Of a stretch of DNA of 58,786 nt, positions 18,418 to 28,383 are shown piece by piece. A program made the translations under genes and the position numbers. This DNA comes from Micavibrio sp. GTDB taxonomy: Bacteria; Pseudomonadota; Alphaproteobacteria; UBA9219. Under the pieces are notes generated by a model. That model was given only the letters and a program-made list of their open reading frames with translations. It was not told the DNA's origin and made no database searches. Each line of letters begins with the position of its first letter. Positions within the stretch are counted from its first letter, which is position 1. The stretch covers positions 1-58,786 of the forward strand of contig DYDA01000013.1 of NCBI GenBank assembly GCA_020718105.1, written 5' to 3'.

Positions 18418-19209
18418 ATGTTCTCCGTTAGAAGAAAAATCAAAACTGCCTTAAATGGTGTCCTGCGATGGGTTTTTTATGCTCTCGCAACAGAAGCCTA
18501 TGCCACTTTACCAGACGGCTCTCTTTTCATTATTGCGCCCCACCCTGACGATGAAACCTTTGGTAGCGGCGCCTTAATCGCCCGTGCGCGGCAAGAAGGC
18601 AGAAAGGTGCGTGTCCTCATCGTTACCGATGGGGCGACGTCCACCCCTTCACAGCAAATGCCCCCCCATGTTTTAGCGGCGACAAGACGGGGCGAAGCGC
18701 AAAGCGCCGCAAAAATACTTGGCGTTGATGAAACAGCGCTTATTTTTCTAGATTATCCCGATGGAGAGGCCGAAAAGCATATTCCCGCTATCGCCAAAGA
18801 TATCGCGAATCAACTGTGGCGACATAATCCCGCTGTGCTCTTTTCTCCCTATGACCTTGATAGCCATAAAGATCATCGCGCCATTGCCAAAGCAATCGAT
18901 TGGCTTTGCCAAGAAGGAAAAATAACAATACCCGTTTTTGAATACCCCATGTGGTTTTGGCCCTGTGGCGCCATAAAGCATCTCTTTTCCCCTAGCACAT
19001 GGCGCACCAACCGAAGAATCTCAACACAAGGCTTTTTATCACAAAAAGAACAAGCCATTCGCGCGCACAGATCCCAATGCGAGAATATAACGAATGAACC
19101 GAATTGGTCTCGTTTGCCTTCAGCTTTCATAAAAGAGAGCCTGCAACCCTATGAGCTCTTCTTTGAAAAACCTCGCAAACAGGCCAAGGAAAAGGCTTTC
19201 TCTTCCTAG
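18418..19209 (+). CDS. PIG-L family zinc deacetylase
   Basis: A 263-residue enzyme of the PIG-L/LmbE group, which removes acetyl groups from N-acetylglucosamine-containing lipids or conjugates. The zinc site is visible: PHPDDETFGSG near residue 41 and DSHKDHRAIAKAI near residue 150, giving the HPDD and HxxH elements. A short basic N-terminus and a hydrophobic stretch (WVFYALATEAYA) precede the core. Next to the polysaccharide operon but divergent from it, it may deacetylate the glycan; that is inferred from context. The ATG has only a weak upstream site. Confidence 0.85.
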   Translation: MFSVRRKIKTALNGVLRWVFYALATEAYATLPDGSLFIIAPHPDDETFGSGALIARARQEGRKVRVLIVTDGATSTPSQQMPPHVLAATRRGEAQSAAKILGVDETALIFLDYPDGEAEKHIPAIAKDIANQLWRHNPAVLFSPYDLDSHKDHRAIAKAIDWLCQEGKITIPVFEYPMWFWPCGAIKHLFSPSTWRTNRRISTQGFLSQKEQAIRAHRSQCENITNEPNWSRLPSAFIKESLQPYELFFEKPRKQAKEKAFSS

Positions 19210-19215
19210 GCGCTC

Positions 19216-21573
19216 ATGATACAAGATTCATTAACCATAACACCACCCTCCCTCCCTGCACGCCTTCTTTTTCAAAAGAGCCAGCCCATGACATCGGATT
19301 TAACGACCAAGGCCATCGGCACCCCCCTCGCTCCCATGCCTTTTGCCCCACCCTTTATGGCAGCGGCGTTGCCGCTTTTCCCCCTCATGCAACAAGCCGC
19401 CGAGTATTGGGTTGATGCGTGCCAAAGGCAGATTCTTTTTCTCGATGTTCTTCGCCAACGTGGCAACATGCAGTATCAGCAGCTCGCGAAAGCCGCGCCT
19501 AATGTGTTGCAATTCGATCCCGTCATTTTGATTGATGGACGCGACCTTTTAGATCCCGTCAACTATATGCTGCTGCGTATTTTGCCGCCTGATGGCGTCG
19601 TGACCGATCCCAAAAAACGCCCCTTTATCGTTTTTGATCCTCGCGCAGGCCACGGCCCTGGCATTGGCGGCATGAAAAGGGAAAGCGAAATCGGGCTGGC
19701 GCTAACAAACGGGCATCCTGTTTATTTCGTCAGCTTCTTGCCCGAACCCGTCAAGGGTCAGACCGTTGAAGATGTTTGTTCGGCTGAGGCTCATTTTGTT
19801 TCCAAGGTTATCGAATGGCATCCCGATGCCGGACGCCCCTGTCTTATCGGCAATTGTCAAGCGGGTTGGCAGATCGCCTTGATGAGTGCCACACACCCCG
19901 ATCTTCCAGGTGTGTTGATCCTTGCTGGCACGCCCATGTCCTATTGGGCGGGCATCAAGGGCAACAACCAGCCCATGCGCTATACGGGCGGCATGACGGG
20001 CGGATCGTGGATCGTTGCTATGGCCAGCGACTTTGGCGGTGGCTTGTTTGACGGCGCTTCGCTCATCGAGAATTTTGAAAAAGGAAACCCGGCCAACACC
20101 TATTGGAAAAAAGAGTACAGCGTCTACGCCAAAATAGACACGGAAGGCCCTCGCTTTCTTGAGTTTGAGCGCTGGTGGAGCAATCCCGTTCTTTTGGGGC
20201 GCGAGGAAATCCAGTTTATTGTGGATGACCTTTTCATCGGCAACCATCTGGCAACAGGCAAAATCCACACATCCGGTGGCGTGCGCGCCGACTTGCGCAA
20301 CATCAAATCGCCCATCATTGTTTTTTGCTCACGCGGAGACGACATCACCTCGCCCCAGCAAGCTTTGGGCTGGATTCTAGAGCTTTACACCAACGATGAC
20401 GATATCATCGCGAATGGCCAGACGATCATCTATTCCAACCATGAAAACATCGGGCACTTGGGTATTTTCGTCTCAACCTCGGTGGCCAGCAAAGAACATC
20501 AAAAGTTTATCAGCAATATCGATATGATCGAAACGCTGCCTCCGGGTCTTTATGAGGCGGTTTTCACATCCAAAAAAGACGACGCGACAAACGCCGAGCT
20601 CGCCTCTGGCGATTATGTCATGCGTTTTGAAAATCGCAGCCTACAGGACATTCGTGCCCTAGGCGGCAACGATCACGAAGACGACATGCGCTTTGCTACC
20701 GTTGCGCGTCTCTCTGAAAATCTTCAGGGGCTTTACTATACCTTTATGTCACCGATCATCCGCTCGTTGATATCGCGTAAAACGGCCGACATTTTACGTC
20801 AAATGCACCCGCTTCGCGCCAAAGTCGCATTCTACTCGGATAAAAACCCCCTGTTCACAAACCTTCCCCAGTTGGCCGAAAAAGTTCGCCAAAATCGCCA
20901 GCCCGTTACGCATGACAACCTTTTTTGGAAAATGCAGGAAGCCGTTTCCGATCAAATTGTCAAAGCGCTGACAGAGCAAAACGATAAAAAGAGCGCGATG
21001 ATCGAGTCGTTGTTTATGAACATCTATGGCTCACCCTTGCTGCAAGCCATGGTCGGGCTACGCACCATCAGACCCTATGCCAAAAGTTCCGTTGAGCGTA
21101 ACGTCGAAGTCGAACAAGAGCGCACACGCAATCTTCTTAAAATTATAGCCCAAATCGAATCCGGCGGCCTTGCCGAAGCCATGATCCGTGGGCTTCTTTA
21201 TGTTAGTCGCGCCGGTCATGCGGTGGATGAGCGCGAATACAAAATGCTGCTACGCCTACGCACCGAAAGCACCATTTTTCCCGCCATGGGCCACGATGAA
21301 TACAAAGCTTTGGCCAAACAGCAATACATGATGCTCCTCCTTGACGAAGATCGTGCATTGGCGGCCATTCCCCTTTTGTTGGATCGCGCCGATGGAACAG
21401 AAAAACAGGCGCTTGATGTCATTCGCCACGTGATTGAGGCCAGCGGCACACCATCCATCGAGGAAGAGCGTCGTCTTAAACGTCTAAGCGCGTTGTTTGA
21501 GCCAGCTCACGCCCTTCCCCAAAGACGCGCTACAGATAAAGTTGAACAGGACGAGTCCGCGACCGTAGCGTAA
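19216..21573 (+). CDS. DUF3141 domain protein (PhaC-related alpha/beta hydrolase fold)
   Basis: A large 785-residue protein. The segment PFIVFDPRAGHGPGIGGMKRESEIGLAL, then GHPVYFVSFLPEP and CLIGNCQAGWQIALMSA, matches the DUF3141 family, related to polyhydroxyalkanoate synthase-like alpha/beta hydrolases. GNCQAGW has a Cys in the nucleophile elbow where PHA synthases also use Cys. FCSRGDDITSPQQALGW carries a likely catalytic Asp and SNHENIGHLGIF a likely His. The C-terminal 300 residues are helical. Substrate is unknown. It starts six bases after the PIG-L stop, so the two are probably co-transcribed. An ATG at 19288 is an alternative start, since the first 24 residues look non-conserved. Confidence 0.85.
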   Translation: MIQDSLTITPPSLPARLLFQKSQPMTSDLTTKAIGTPLAPMPFAPPFMAAALPLFPLMQQAAEYWVDACQRQILFLDVLRQRGNMQYQQLAKAAPNVLQFDPVILIDGRDLLDPVNYMLLRILPPDGVVTDPKKRPFIVFDPRAGHGPGIGGMKRESEIGLALTNGHPVYFVSFLPEPVKGQTVEDVCSAEAHFVSKVIEWHPDAGRPCLIGNCQAGWQIALMSATHPDLPGVLILAGTPMSYWAGIKGNNQPMRYTGGMTGGSWIVAMASDFGGGLFDGASLIENFEKGNPANTYWKKEYSVYAKIDTEGPRFLEFERWWSNPVLLGREEIQFIVDDLFIGNHLATGKIHTSGGVRADLRNIKSPIIVFCSRGDDITSPQQALGWILELYTNDDDIIANGQTIIYSNHENIGHLGIFVSTSVASKEHQKFISNIDMIETLPPGLYEAVFTSKKDDATNAELASGDYVMRFENRSLQDIRALGGNDHEDDMRFATVARLSENLQGLYYTFMSPIIRSLISRKTADILRQMHPLRAKVAFYSDKNPLFTNLPQLAEKVRQNRQPVTHDNLFWKMQEAVSDQIVKALTEQNDKKSAMIESLFMNIYGSPLLQAMVGLRTIRPYAKSSVERNVEVEQERTRNLLKIIAQIESGGLAEAMIRGLLYVSRAGHAVDEREYKMLLRLRTESTIFPAMGHDEYKALAKQQYMMLLLDEDRALAAIPLLLDRADGTEKQALDVIRHVIEASGTPSIEEERRLKRLSALFEPAHALPQRRATDKVEQDESATVA

Positions 21574-21663
21574 AAAGGTTTCAGGCTAAAGGTTCTCCTT
21601 TTCCTACGTGAATAAAATAACGCTGAGATCGCGATAAACGCGATTCCGCAAAGGACACAGGTT

Positions 21664-22608
21664 ATGGCTCTAAAATCAAACCCCACAAAAACCTCTGACT
21701 TAACCCCTCATCGCAAAAAGACGGCCTCACCTACCTCCCGTCAAAAACTAAAAGAGAAAACCACTACAGCCCTCACCTTTATCAGAAAAAGAACATTGGT
21801 CTGGGTTTGCGATATCGAAAAATCCTCAACTATTTTGAACGATATGCGCTCCATCAATGAGGCTGAGGAATTTCTCAAGCGTTTCTATTCCCTTTCTTCA
21901 ATCCTTGTCCACGAAACAGGGGGGCTTGTTTACAAAGGAACAGGCGATGGATTTTTGGCGGCCTATGAAGTAACGCTTGATCGCAATCTTGGTCGCGAAG
22001 CCGAAAAAATTTTTGCAGCAGCATGGCACCTCTCCCGCCTTATCAACGCCACGCAACTGGGGGTTGCCTGTCCCAAAAGATTTAAAATACGTCATGGAGT
22101 CGTCCTTGATCCCGATTCCATCCTTATCGAACACAACACAAAACGGATCAAACTCATTGATATTATCGGACGCGGCGTTGTTCTCACCTTCCGCCTTGCT
22201 GGTATTAAAGCGCCCTTCCCCGGAATTGTGACGCAAAAAAATCTTGTCGAGGCCGCCGCCGCTTGCGGTTGCGAATATGCTTTTCATAAATCAGAATTCA
22301 CGCACGAAGACTTGCTGAAGTATTTTAAAGGAGAAAAATGGGCCACCAACAAAGTATGGGTTTCAGCAGATCCCGCTTTACAAAAAGGGCCCCTTCCCCT
22401 TGGCTCTCAACAGAAACAACAGAAAAAGCGCCCCCCCCTTTCCACGGGGCTTCCTTTATCAAAGCAGCCGTGGCTGTCCTCTTTTTATCATGAGCTTCTG
22501 GCCGGTGAGCCATGGGCCAAACAGAGCGCCCAAAAACTTGATGAGATTATAGCCAAGAGGGAAAAGCGCCTCCCCCTAAAAGAATCAAAAGCAAAACCTA
22601 AACATTAG
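21664..22608 (+). CDS. Class III nucleotidyl cyclase-like protein with altered active site
   Basis: A 314-residue soluble protein with a cyclase homology domain at about residues 44-200. [10 protein letters not shown] supplies the first metal Asp (50). [16 protein letters not shown] supplies Lys91 and the second metal Asp95. [15 protein letters not shown] supplies Asp166 and Arg177, but the place of the usual transition-state Asn holds Val173. It may therefore be slow, specialised or catalytically dead. No membrane segment or sensor domain is seen; a basic N-terminus and a Lys/Pro-rich tail flank the core. The ATG has AAAGGA eight bases upstream. Its 3' end overlaps the convergent histidine-kinase gene by 11 bases. 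Confidence 0.75.
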   Translation: MALKSNPTKTSDLTPHRKKTASPTSRQKLKEKTTTALTFIRKRTLVWVCDIEKSSTILNDMRSINEAEEFLKRFYSLSSILVHETGGLVYKGTGDGFLAAYEVTLDRNLGREAEKIFAAAWHLSRLINATQLGVACPKRFKIRHGVVLDPDSILIEHNTKRIKLIDIIGRGVVLTFRLAGIKAPFPGIVTQKNLVEAAAACGCEYAFHKSEFTHEDLLKYFKGEKWATNKVWVSADPALQKGPLPLGSQQKQQKKRPPLSTGLPLSKQPWLSSFYHELLAGEPWAKQSAQKLDEIIAKREKRLPLKESKAKPKH

Positions 22609-24868
22609 GTTCCGTCACATTGCGCGCAATGGCCTTCAGCAAAGCGTTCAACTCTTTTTTATTAATGGGCTTGGTCATATAGCCATCCAACCCAGCGCCC
22701 AGGCCTTTTTGTCTTTCCTCTGGAAGCGCCGCCGCCGTCAACGCATAAATGGGCGTTCTCTTACCATCAGCAAGGTGTTTTTCTTTATCACGAATATGCG
22801 TTGTGGCTTCAATGCCTCCCATAACAGGCATTTGCATATCCATTAAAATCAAATCAAACTCATTTTGACACAGGATATCCAGCGCTTGCTGTCCATCATC
22901 CGCCACCGTGACCACATGCCCCAATTTTCCCAGCATGGCTTTGATAATTTTCTGATTAAGCTCCATGTCTTCAACCACAAGAACTTTCAGCGCCACCGAA
23001 GGGTCCCCCTCATACTCTCCGCTTAATGAGCTTGTGACAGGCGCGTCTTTTTCTTCAGGCGCGATTTCATAAGGAATGGTGACAGAAAAAGCGCTCCCCT
23101 TTCCTTCTTCGCTTTCCAAAACAATGGCCCCGCCCATAAGCTGCGCCAGCTTATAAGAAATCGTCAAGCCCAACCCCGTTCCGCCAAAGCGCCGCGTTGT
23201 TGAATTATCCGCCTGCGAGAACGCTTCAAAAATTTTCTTTTGTTTTTCCTTGGGAATGCCAATCCCCGAATCCCGAACGACGAAAACCAACTCCACGCGC
23301 CCTGCCTTCATGGTTTTAGTTTTAATATGAAGCGTCACACCGCCATGCCCAGTAAACTTCAAGGCATTGCCAAGCAGGTTAAGGAGTATCTGCCTCAAAC
23401 GGACGGGATCCCCCATAATTCGGCAGGGAACATCCGGATCAATCGTACGAACAAGCGTCACGCGGCTTTCATCGGCGCGCAGATAAAGCGGCTTAATCAT
23501 TTCATCAATCACGGAAGGAAGATGAAACGAAATGGTTTCAAGGCTCATCTTTCCCGCTTCAATTTTTGAAAAATCAAGGATATCGTTGATAATCGTCAAC
23601 AGCCATTCTGATGACATCTTGACGTTTTCAATATACTCGTATTGCTCCTTGTTCAAATTGGTTTCCAGCACCAATTCCGTCATGCCGATGATGCCGTTCA
23701 TCGGCGTTCTAATTTCATGGCTCATAGCGGCTAAGAACTCTGACTTGGCTTTGTTGGCCTCTTCGGCGTGCAGACTGCTGGTGCGAAGATCCGCCGCCAT
23801 ATGCTCTAACTGTTCGCTTTTTTCACGAAGCTCTTGTTCCATCGCCTCTCGTCTGGCTATTTCTTGAGACAAAGAAAGGTTGCGATCCTGCAATTCAAAT
23901 CGTCTTTTGTCCGACTCGGCAAATTCGGCTTGAAGGCGGAGCGTCCGATTACGCATCCTGATAAACAAAAAGACGGCGCCAAAAAGAAGAACAGGAAAAA
24001 CGGAAAGCGTATAAAGGAACGAGCGCGACGTTATCGCCCCATAAATACGCGTATCAGAGAGCAATGTTACAAACGATCCGGGAATCCATACAAGCGGCGT
24101 CAAAACAACAAGATCATAATGGGGAACAAGCCGCCGCACCTTGCCCGTTAGAGGGAAAACTTCATTCCATTTATAGTTCAATAATAACGACGCAACCCCC
24201 TCCTTTAAAAAATCGGGCTGATCCGGCAAACGCACGGCCCGTCCCTCTTTGGTAACAAGCACCTCAAGATGGCCCGTGTCTTCTTCGTTAGGCATCACAA
24301 AAAAGTGCGCCACATATTTCATATCAACAACAAGCGCGATACAGCCACGGGGCGTCCCTCTATACGAAACAGGAGCGGCGGCAATAAATTGATTGCTTTT
24401 CTGGTCAACAACAAAATGGGTCTTCACGCAATCTTGCGCAACCTGCGGCAAGGGGGGGGCTTGAGGAAGGGTGTCCACAAGAACCTCTCCCGTCTCGGCA
24501 TAATACAGCAAACGATTGCGCTTCCCTCCACCCAAAGATTCACGGTGCTTTATTTCCTCAAGGAAGGAGGCTTCAACCGAGGTAAGGCTGGCCTTCAACC
24601 CATAACGGGGCGACATACCAAGATCCTTGTTCATTAAATACGCCATAAGAGCCGAAGAGCCCGCCAAATCCACGGCATCGGTCGTAAGCCCGCGAGCAAA
24701 ATCATCCAGGACCGCAGCATGCCGAGCGCTGCTGGCCACTTGTCGCGCATTGGCCACTGTCCTCAACTGTTCTTGCGAGTCGAAGACGTTTTTTAAAAGA
24801 ACAAACGCATAAACGCAAAAAACAAGCGTAACGAGAAAGGGCCATTTAGAAACGCGGGGTGTTGACAC
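22598..24868 (-). CDS. Hybrid sensor histidine kinase / response regulator
   Basis: A 756-residue membrane kinase. The order is: membrane helix (about 9-27), a periplasmic sensor region of about 250 residues, second helix (about 285-305), coiled coil, HisKA with [11 protein letters not shown] (phospho-His 384), HATPase with [26 protein letters not shown] and [12 protein letters not shown], then a receiver with [14 protein letters not shown] and [11 protein letters not shown]. No histidine phosphotransfer domain is present, so an external partner is needed. The start is GTG with GGAGAGG six bases upstream. It follows the solute-binding protein gene by 12 bases, suggesting that the binding protein feeds the sensor. 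Confidence 0.93.
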   Translation of the reverse strand: MSTPRVSKWPFLVTLVFCVYAFVLLKNVFDSQEQLRTVANARQVASSARHAAVLDDFARGLTTDAVDLAGSSALMAYLMNKDLGMSPRYGLKASLTSVEASFLEEIKHRESLGGGKRNRLLYYAETGEVLVDTLPQAPPLPQVAQDCVKTHFVVDQKSNQFIAAAPVSYRGTPRGCIALVVDMKYVAHFFVMPNEEDTGHLEVLVTKEGRAVRLPDQPDFLKEGVASLLLNYKWNEVFPLTGKVRRLVPHYDLVVLTPLVWIPGSFVTLLSDTRIYGAITSRSFLYTLSVFPVLLFGAVFLFIRMRNRTLRLQAEFAESDKRRFELQDRNLSLSQEIARREAMEQELREKSEQLEHMAADLRTSSLHAEEANKAKSEFLAAMSHEIRTPMNGIIGMTELVLETNLNKEQYEYIENVKMSSEWLLTIINDILDFSKIEAGKMSLETISFHLPSVIDEMIKPLYLRADESRVTLVRTIDPDVPCRIMGDPVRLRQILLNLLGNALKFTGHGGVTLHIKTKTMKAGRVELVFVVRDSGIGIPKEKQKKIFEAFSQADNSTTRRFGGTGLGLTISYKLAQLMGGAIVLESEEGKGSAFSVTIPYEIAPEEKDAPVTSSLSGEYEGDPSVALKVLVVEDMELNQKIIKAMLGKLGHVVTVADDGQQALDILCQNEFDLILMDMQMPVMGGIEATTHIRDKEKHLADGKRTPIYALTAAALPEERQKGLGAGLDGYMTKPINKKELNALLKAIARNVTEPNV

Positions 24869-24880
24869 GGTCGCCTCTCC

Positions 24881-25762
24881 TTAGTCCTTGTTCAAGAAAA
24901 AAGCGGGGAAAAAGCTTTTGATTCCCAAGAAATATTTATCAACGAGCAACGCATACGTTCCATCGGCTTTGATCTGGGCAAAATAATCGTTGAACGCATC
25001 CCGCAGCTCAGGCGACGAAGGAGCGAACGCGGCGGCCAGCGCTTGTTCACGCGATAGAGGTCCCAGCACTTTTATTTTGCCTGCCCAATCGCTTAAATCA
25101 AGAACAACGTCCGGCACATCCAAGAGCGTTAAATCAGCCTTACCCTTCACCAACGCCCGAACAATGTCGCGAGCATTGGTGTCTTCATCAAAGCGAAGGA
25201 AGGTCGAGCCTTGCTTCTCAAGATCATAGTTCCATGGATCCAGTTTTGTGTTGTTCACAACGATCAAACGACTTTTCCCGATCAGCGCCTTTGTCTCCGC
25301 AATATCCTTCTCTAAATCATCACTCCCTTTAATGGGAATCTGCGGCGCATCGGCGCGGGCAACAAGAAAGACTTGCGAAGGAAGTGTTGGCACTGAATAA
25401 AGAAAAAAAGGCTCACGCCATGGAAAAATGGCGAACCCCGCCGCAATCACATCGCCCTTCACGGAATAGGTTCCCTCAAGAACCCCGCCACTCTTTTTGC
25501 GAACAAGGTTTCTACCCAACAAATCGCGCACCAAGGTCGAATGCGGACTGGGCACAAAAACATAGGCGACCCCAAGATGCTTGGCAAAACCACGCATAAG
25601 CTCAACCTCAAGCCCGTCGCCCACCCCCGTCACAAAGTTAGCATAAGGAAACCCAAGATGGCGGAGTTCGCCTCGCGCTTTAATAGCTTCAAGATCTCCA
25701 GCTTGAGAGCACGAAGCAAAAAGCGCAAAAAACACGATGAGGCAAAAACCAGTTTTTTTCAC
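24881..25762 (-). CDS. Periplasmic solute-binding protein, family 3 type
   Basis: A 293-residue exported protein. The signal segment FCLIVFFALFASC could be lipoprotein-like (Cys near residue 18), although the residue at -3 is Phe. The mature part follows the bacterial extracellular solute-binding family 3 plan: LEAIKARGELRHLGFPYANFV, GLEVELMRGFAKHLGV, DLTLLDVPDVV and LRDAFNDYFAQIKADGTY. No permease or ATPase gene is nearby; instead it is immediately upstream of the hybrid kinase. A role as a ligand-presenting sensor subunit rather than a transporter subunit is therefore likely but inferred. The GTG start has AGGAGG five bases upstream. Confidence 0.85.
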   Translation of the reverse strand: MKKTGFCLIVFFALFASCSQAGDLEAIKARGELRHLGFPYANFVTGVGDGLEVELMRGFAKHLGVAYVFVPSPHSTLVRDLLGRNLVRKKSGGVLEGTYSVKGDVIAAGFAIFPWREPFFLYSVPTLPSQVFLVARADAPQIPIKGSDDLEKDIAETKALIGKSRLIVVNNTKLDPWNYDLEKQGSTFLRFDEDTNARDIVRALVKGKADLTLLDVPDVVLDLSDWAGKIKVLGPLSREQALAAAFAPSSPELRDAFNDYFAQIKADGTYALLVDKYFLGIKSFFPAFFLNKD

Positions 25763-25886
25763 AGCTGCCTCCTATGCCAAAGGTGGGATGAAAAGCGCTT
25801 GATTATCCAACAAAAACCATTAAAGGAACAATAATGCTCCCCCACCGCACAAGCACCCGCAAACGGCAAAAAATCAAAACAAGATT

Positions 25887-27581
25887 TCAAACCCTTACCA
25901 AATGAACCTCAACCACGGGCTTCTTTCCCTGCGTCTCATGCAAGGAACGACGCACAATCTTGGTGATCGCTTTTTTCATCGTATCGTCCTCTAACAAAGT
26001 GGCGCGGGGCATCCGCTCTACCTCGTCCAAAATCATTGTGACGATATCTTCGCTGAGCACGCGGATGGCCTTTTCGTCATCAATCCCCAAAAGCGTGACT
26101 TGGGGGTCGCTGGCCACCATGCCGCGCCGATCCAGCGCGAGCGTAACAACCGCCGCGCCGTTAAAGCCCATCTTGCGGCGATGTTGCGTGACTGTTTGAT
26201 CCAAGGGGCGAAGGCGCGTTCCATCCAAGCCCCAACGTCCCGCCTGCACCTCACCCACCACCTCATGCATGCCCGGACCAAGGCGAATAATCTGGCCATT
26301 TTTCGGGATCACGACATTTTCAACGCCCAGCGAACGCGCCAACGCTGCATGATCCGTTTGGTGGCGAAGTTCGCCGTGCACAGGCACAGACAGATAAGGA
26401 TGCACCCAGCGGTAAAGCTCGGCAATATCGGGCTGACCCGCATGACCCGAGGCATGCACAATTCGACCATCAACCATATGCTCGTTCGTCACAACCTTCA
26501 CGCGGTGGCTAAGCAAAAGGTTTTGCACGCGCCCAATTGCTTTTTCATTGCCGGGGATATCGCGTGATGAAAAAATAACGACATCACCGCGCTCTAGCGT
26601 CACGGCGGGATGATCGAATACGGCAATGCGCGAAAGCGCGGCGCGGCGTTCACCCTGACAGCCCGTGCAGATCATAACGATTTTATCGCGAGGCGCTTGC
26701 ATCGCTTCATGCTCACTAAGAAAATCGCTAAACTCCGGCAAATAGCCAAGGGACTCCGCGATTTCGGCATTGCGCCACAAAGACCGCCCCACCAGAGAGA
26801 CATGCCGCCCATACTGACGCGCAGCAAGCGCAACAGATTTCACACGCGCAATGTTGCTGGAAAAACAAGTTACGACGATGCGCCCCTTGTATTCTCCAAA
26901 AAGATCGATCAACCCTTTTTGCACCGTGATTTCCGAAGGCGTCGCCACAGGAACCGTTGCGCCTGTTGAATCGCCCACCAAAGCCATCACGCCTTCGCGG
27001 CCCAACTCTTTAAGCCGCGCCTCATCCGTCAGGCGGCCAATAATAGGCTCGTTATCAAACTTCCAATCCCCCGTATGAAGCACACGCCCATGCGCGGTGT
27101 TGATCGCCACCATATGGCTTTCGGGAACAGAATGCGTGACGGGGATCATCTCAACGGCAAAAGGTCCCGCCTCAAACGATCCGCCAACAGGAATCTCGAT
27201 CAAGTTGACAAGGCCCTGCATGCCCGCTTGCGCGAACTTGGCGCGAAGCATCGCAGCGGGAAACGGCGTCGCATAAACGGGACAGCGAAGATCCGCCCAT
27301 AGACGCTCAATCGCCCCCAAATGATCCTCATGCCCGTGCGTGATCACGATCCCGATAAGGTCCTCGCGACGCTGGGCGATAAAAGTAATATCGGGCGTGA
27401 TAATATCAATGCCAGGCGTCGTGTCATCCCCGAACATGATGCCGCAATCAACCATCAACCACTTGCCCATCGTGCCATAGAGATTGAGGTTCATGCCAAT
27501 CTCGCCGGAGCCTCCAAGCGGCAAGAGCCACAAAGCGTCATCAGGAGGACGATGTGTGTCTTTTTTTATTTTATGCGTCAT
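25887..27581 (-). CDS. rnj: Ribonuclease J (beta-CASP metallo-beta-lactamase)
   Basis: A 564-residue cytoplasmic nuclease with 5'-3' exo- and endonuclease activity in RNA processing and decay. The metal site ITHGHEDHLGAIERL (HxHxDH) is near residue 77. HTGDWKFDNEP, VGDSTGA and the beta-CASP motifs (VTCFSSNIARV and HASGHAGQ) follow, then a C-terminal dimer domain. Length is normal for the family. In many alphaproteobacteria it follows birA and coaX behind nuoN, as here. Its ATG lies 11 bases inside the end of coaX, so translation is coupled. Confidence 0.93.
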   Translation of the reverse strand: MTHKIKKDTHRPPDDALWLLPLGGSGEIGMNLNLYGTMGKWLMVDCGIMFGDDTTPGIDIITPDITFIAQRREDLIGIVITHGHEDHLGAIERLWADLRCPVYATPFPAAMLRAKFAQAGMQGLVNLIEIPVGGSFEAGPFAVEMIPVTHSVPESHMVAINTAHGRVLHTGDWKFDNEPIIGRLTDEARLKELGREGVMALVGDSTGATVPVATPSEITVQKGLIDLFGEYKGRIVVTCFSSNIARVKSVALAARQYGRHVSLVGRSLWRNAEIAESLGYLPEFSDFLSEHEAMQAPRDKIVMICTGCQGERRAALSRIAVFDHPAVTLERGDVVIFSSRDIPGNEKAIGRVQNLLLSHRVKVVTNEHMVDGRIVHASGHAGQPDIAELYRWVHPYLSVPVHGELRHQTDHAALARSLGVENVVIPKNGQIIRLGPGMHEVVGEVQAGRWGLDGTRLRPLDQTVTQHRRKMGFNGAAVVTLALDRRGMVASDPQVTLLGIDDEKAIRVLSEDIVTMILDEVERMPRATLLEDDTMKKAITKIVRRSLHETQGKKPVVEVHLVRV

Positions 27582-28362
27582 TGTTTGTTGTCAACTTTCT
27601 GTTCTTTTCAAAAATAAGCGCAAGACCGCGCAGGGTTAGATCCGAATCAATATGATCCAAAGAAGGAAGTGCCTCATCGAAAAGGGTGGCGAGCCCGCCT
27701 GTGGCCAAAACAGTCATAGGCGCGCCAAACTCAGCCTTAATGCGCACAATCAACCCTTCAATCATGCCGACATAGCCCCAAAAAATCCCCGACTGGATGG
27801 CCGTGACCGTTCCCGTCGCAATAACCTTGGGGGGCCGCGCCACCGCAACGCTTGGTAACTTGGCCGCCGCCATATGAAGAGCGCGAAGCGATAGGTTGAC
27901 GCCAGAAGCAATCACGCCCCCGCAATAAACACCTTCACCATCGATAACATCAAACGTCGTCGCCGTGCCAAAATCAATAATGAGCAGAGGTGTTTTATAA
28001 AGAGCGATCCCCGCCACGGCATTCATCAAACGATCCGCGCCCAGCTCTTCGGGACGATCAATTTTAACCGTCACGCCCGTCGTCACGCCCGCCGCGCCCA
28101 CCATCAGCGGTTCACAATTAAAATGATGCCGACAAAGCCTGATCAAATTAAAATTCGCATCCGGCACAACAGACCCGATAATGGCATCAGTCACCGTCGA
28201 AACCTCAACGCCTATTTGCCCCATAAGGATTTTCAAAAAAGCGGCGTATTCGTCCGCCGTGCGCTGCGCGTTTGTTGCCGCGCGCCACATGCCGATTTGC
28301 GTCAGGCCATCGAACAAAGCAAAAACAGTGTTCGTATTACCGGCATCAATAGCAAGAAGCAT
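27571..28362 (-). CDS. coaX: Type III pantothenate kinase
   Basis: A 263-residue cytoplasmic enzyme that phosphorylates pantothenate in the first step of coenzyme A synthesis. The phosphate-binding DAGNTNTVFALFDG begins the protein. RPEELGADRLMNAVAG and IDFGTATTFDVIDGEGVYCGGVIASGVN are the substrate and ATP segments; GTVTAIQSGIFWGYVGMIEGL is also conserved. The ATG has GGGAGG six bases upstream. It starts 21 bases after birA and overlaps rnj by 11 bases. Confidence 0.94.
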   Translation of the reverse strand: MLLAIDAGNTNTVFALFDGLTQIGMWRAATNAQRTADEYAAFLKILMGQIGVEVSTVTDAIIGSVVPDANFNLIRLCRHHFNCEPLMVGAAGVTTGVTVKIDRPEELGADRLMNAVAGIALYKTPLLIIDFGTATTFDVIDGEGVYCGGVIASGVNLSLRALHMAAAKLPSVAVARPPKVIATGTVTAIQSGIFWGYVGMIEGLIVRIKAEFGAPMTVLATGGLATLFDEALPSLDHIDSDLTLRGLALIFEKNRKLTTNNDA

Positions 28363-28383
28363 AAACCAGCCTCCCTTTACACT

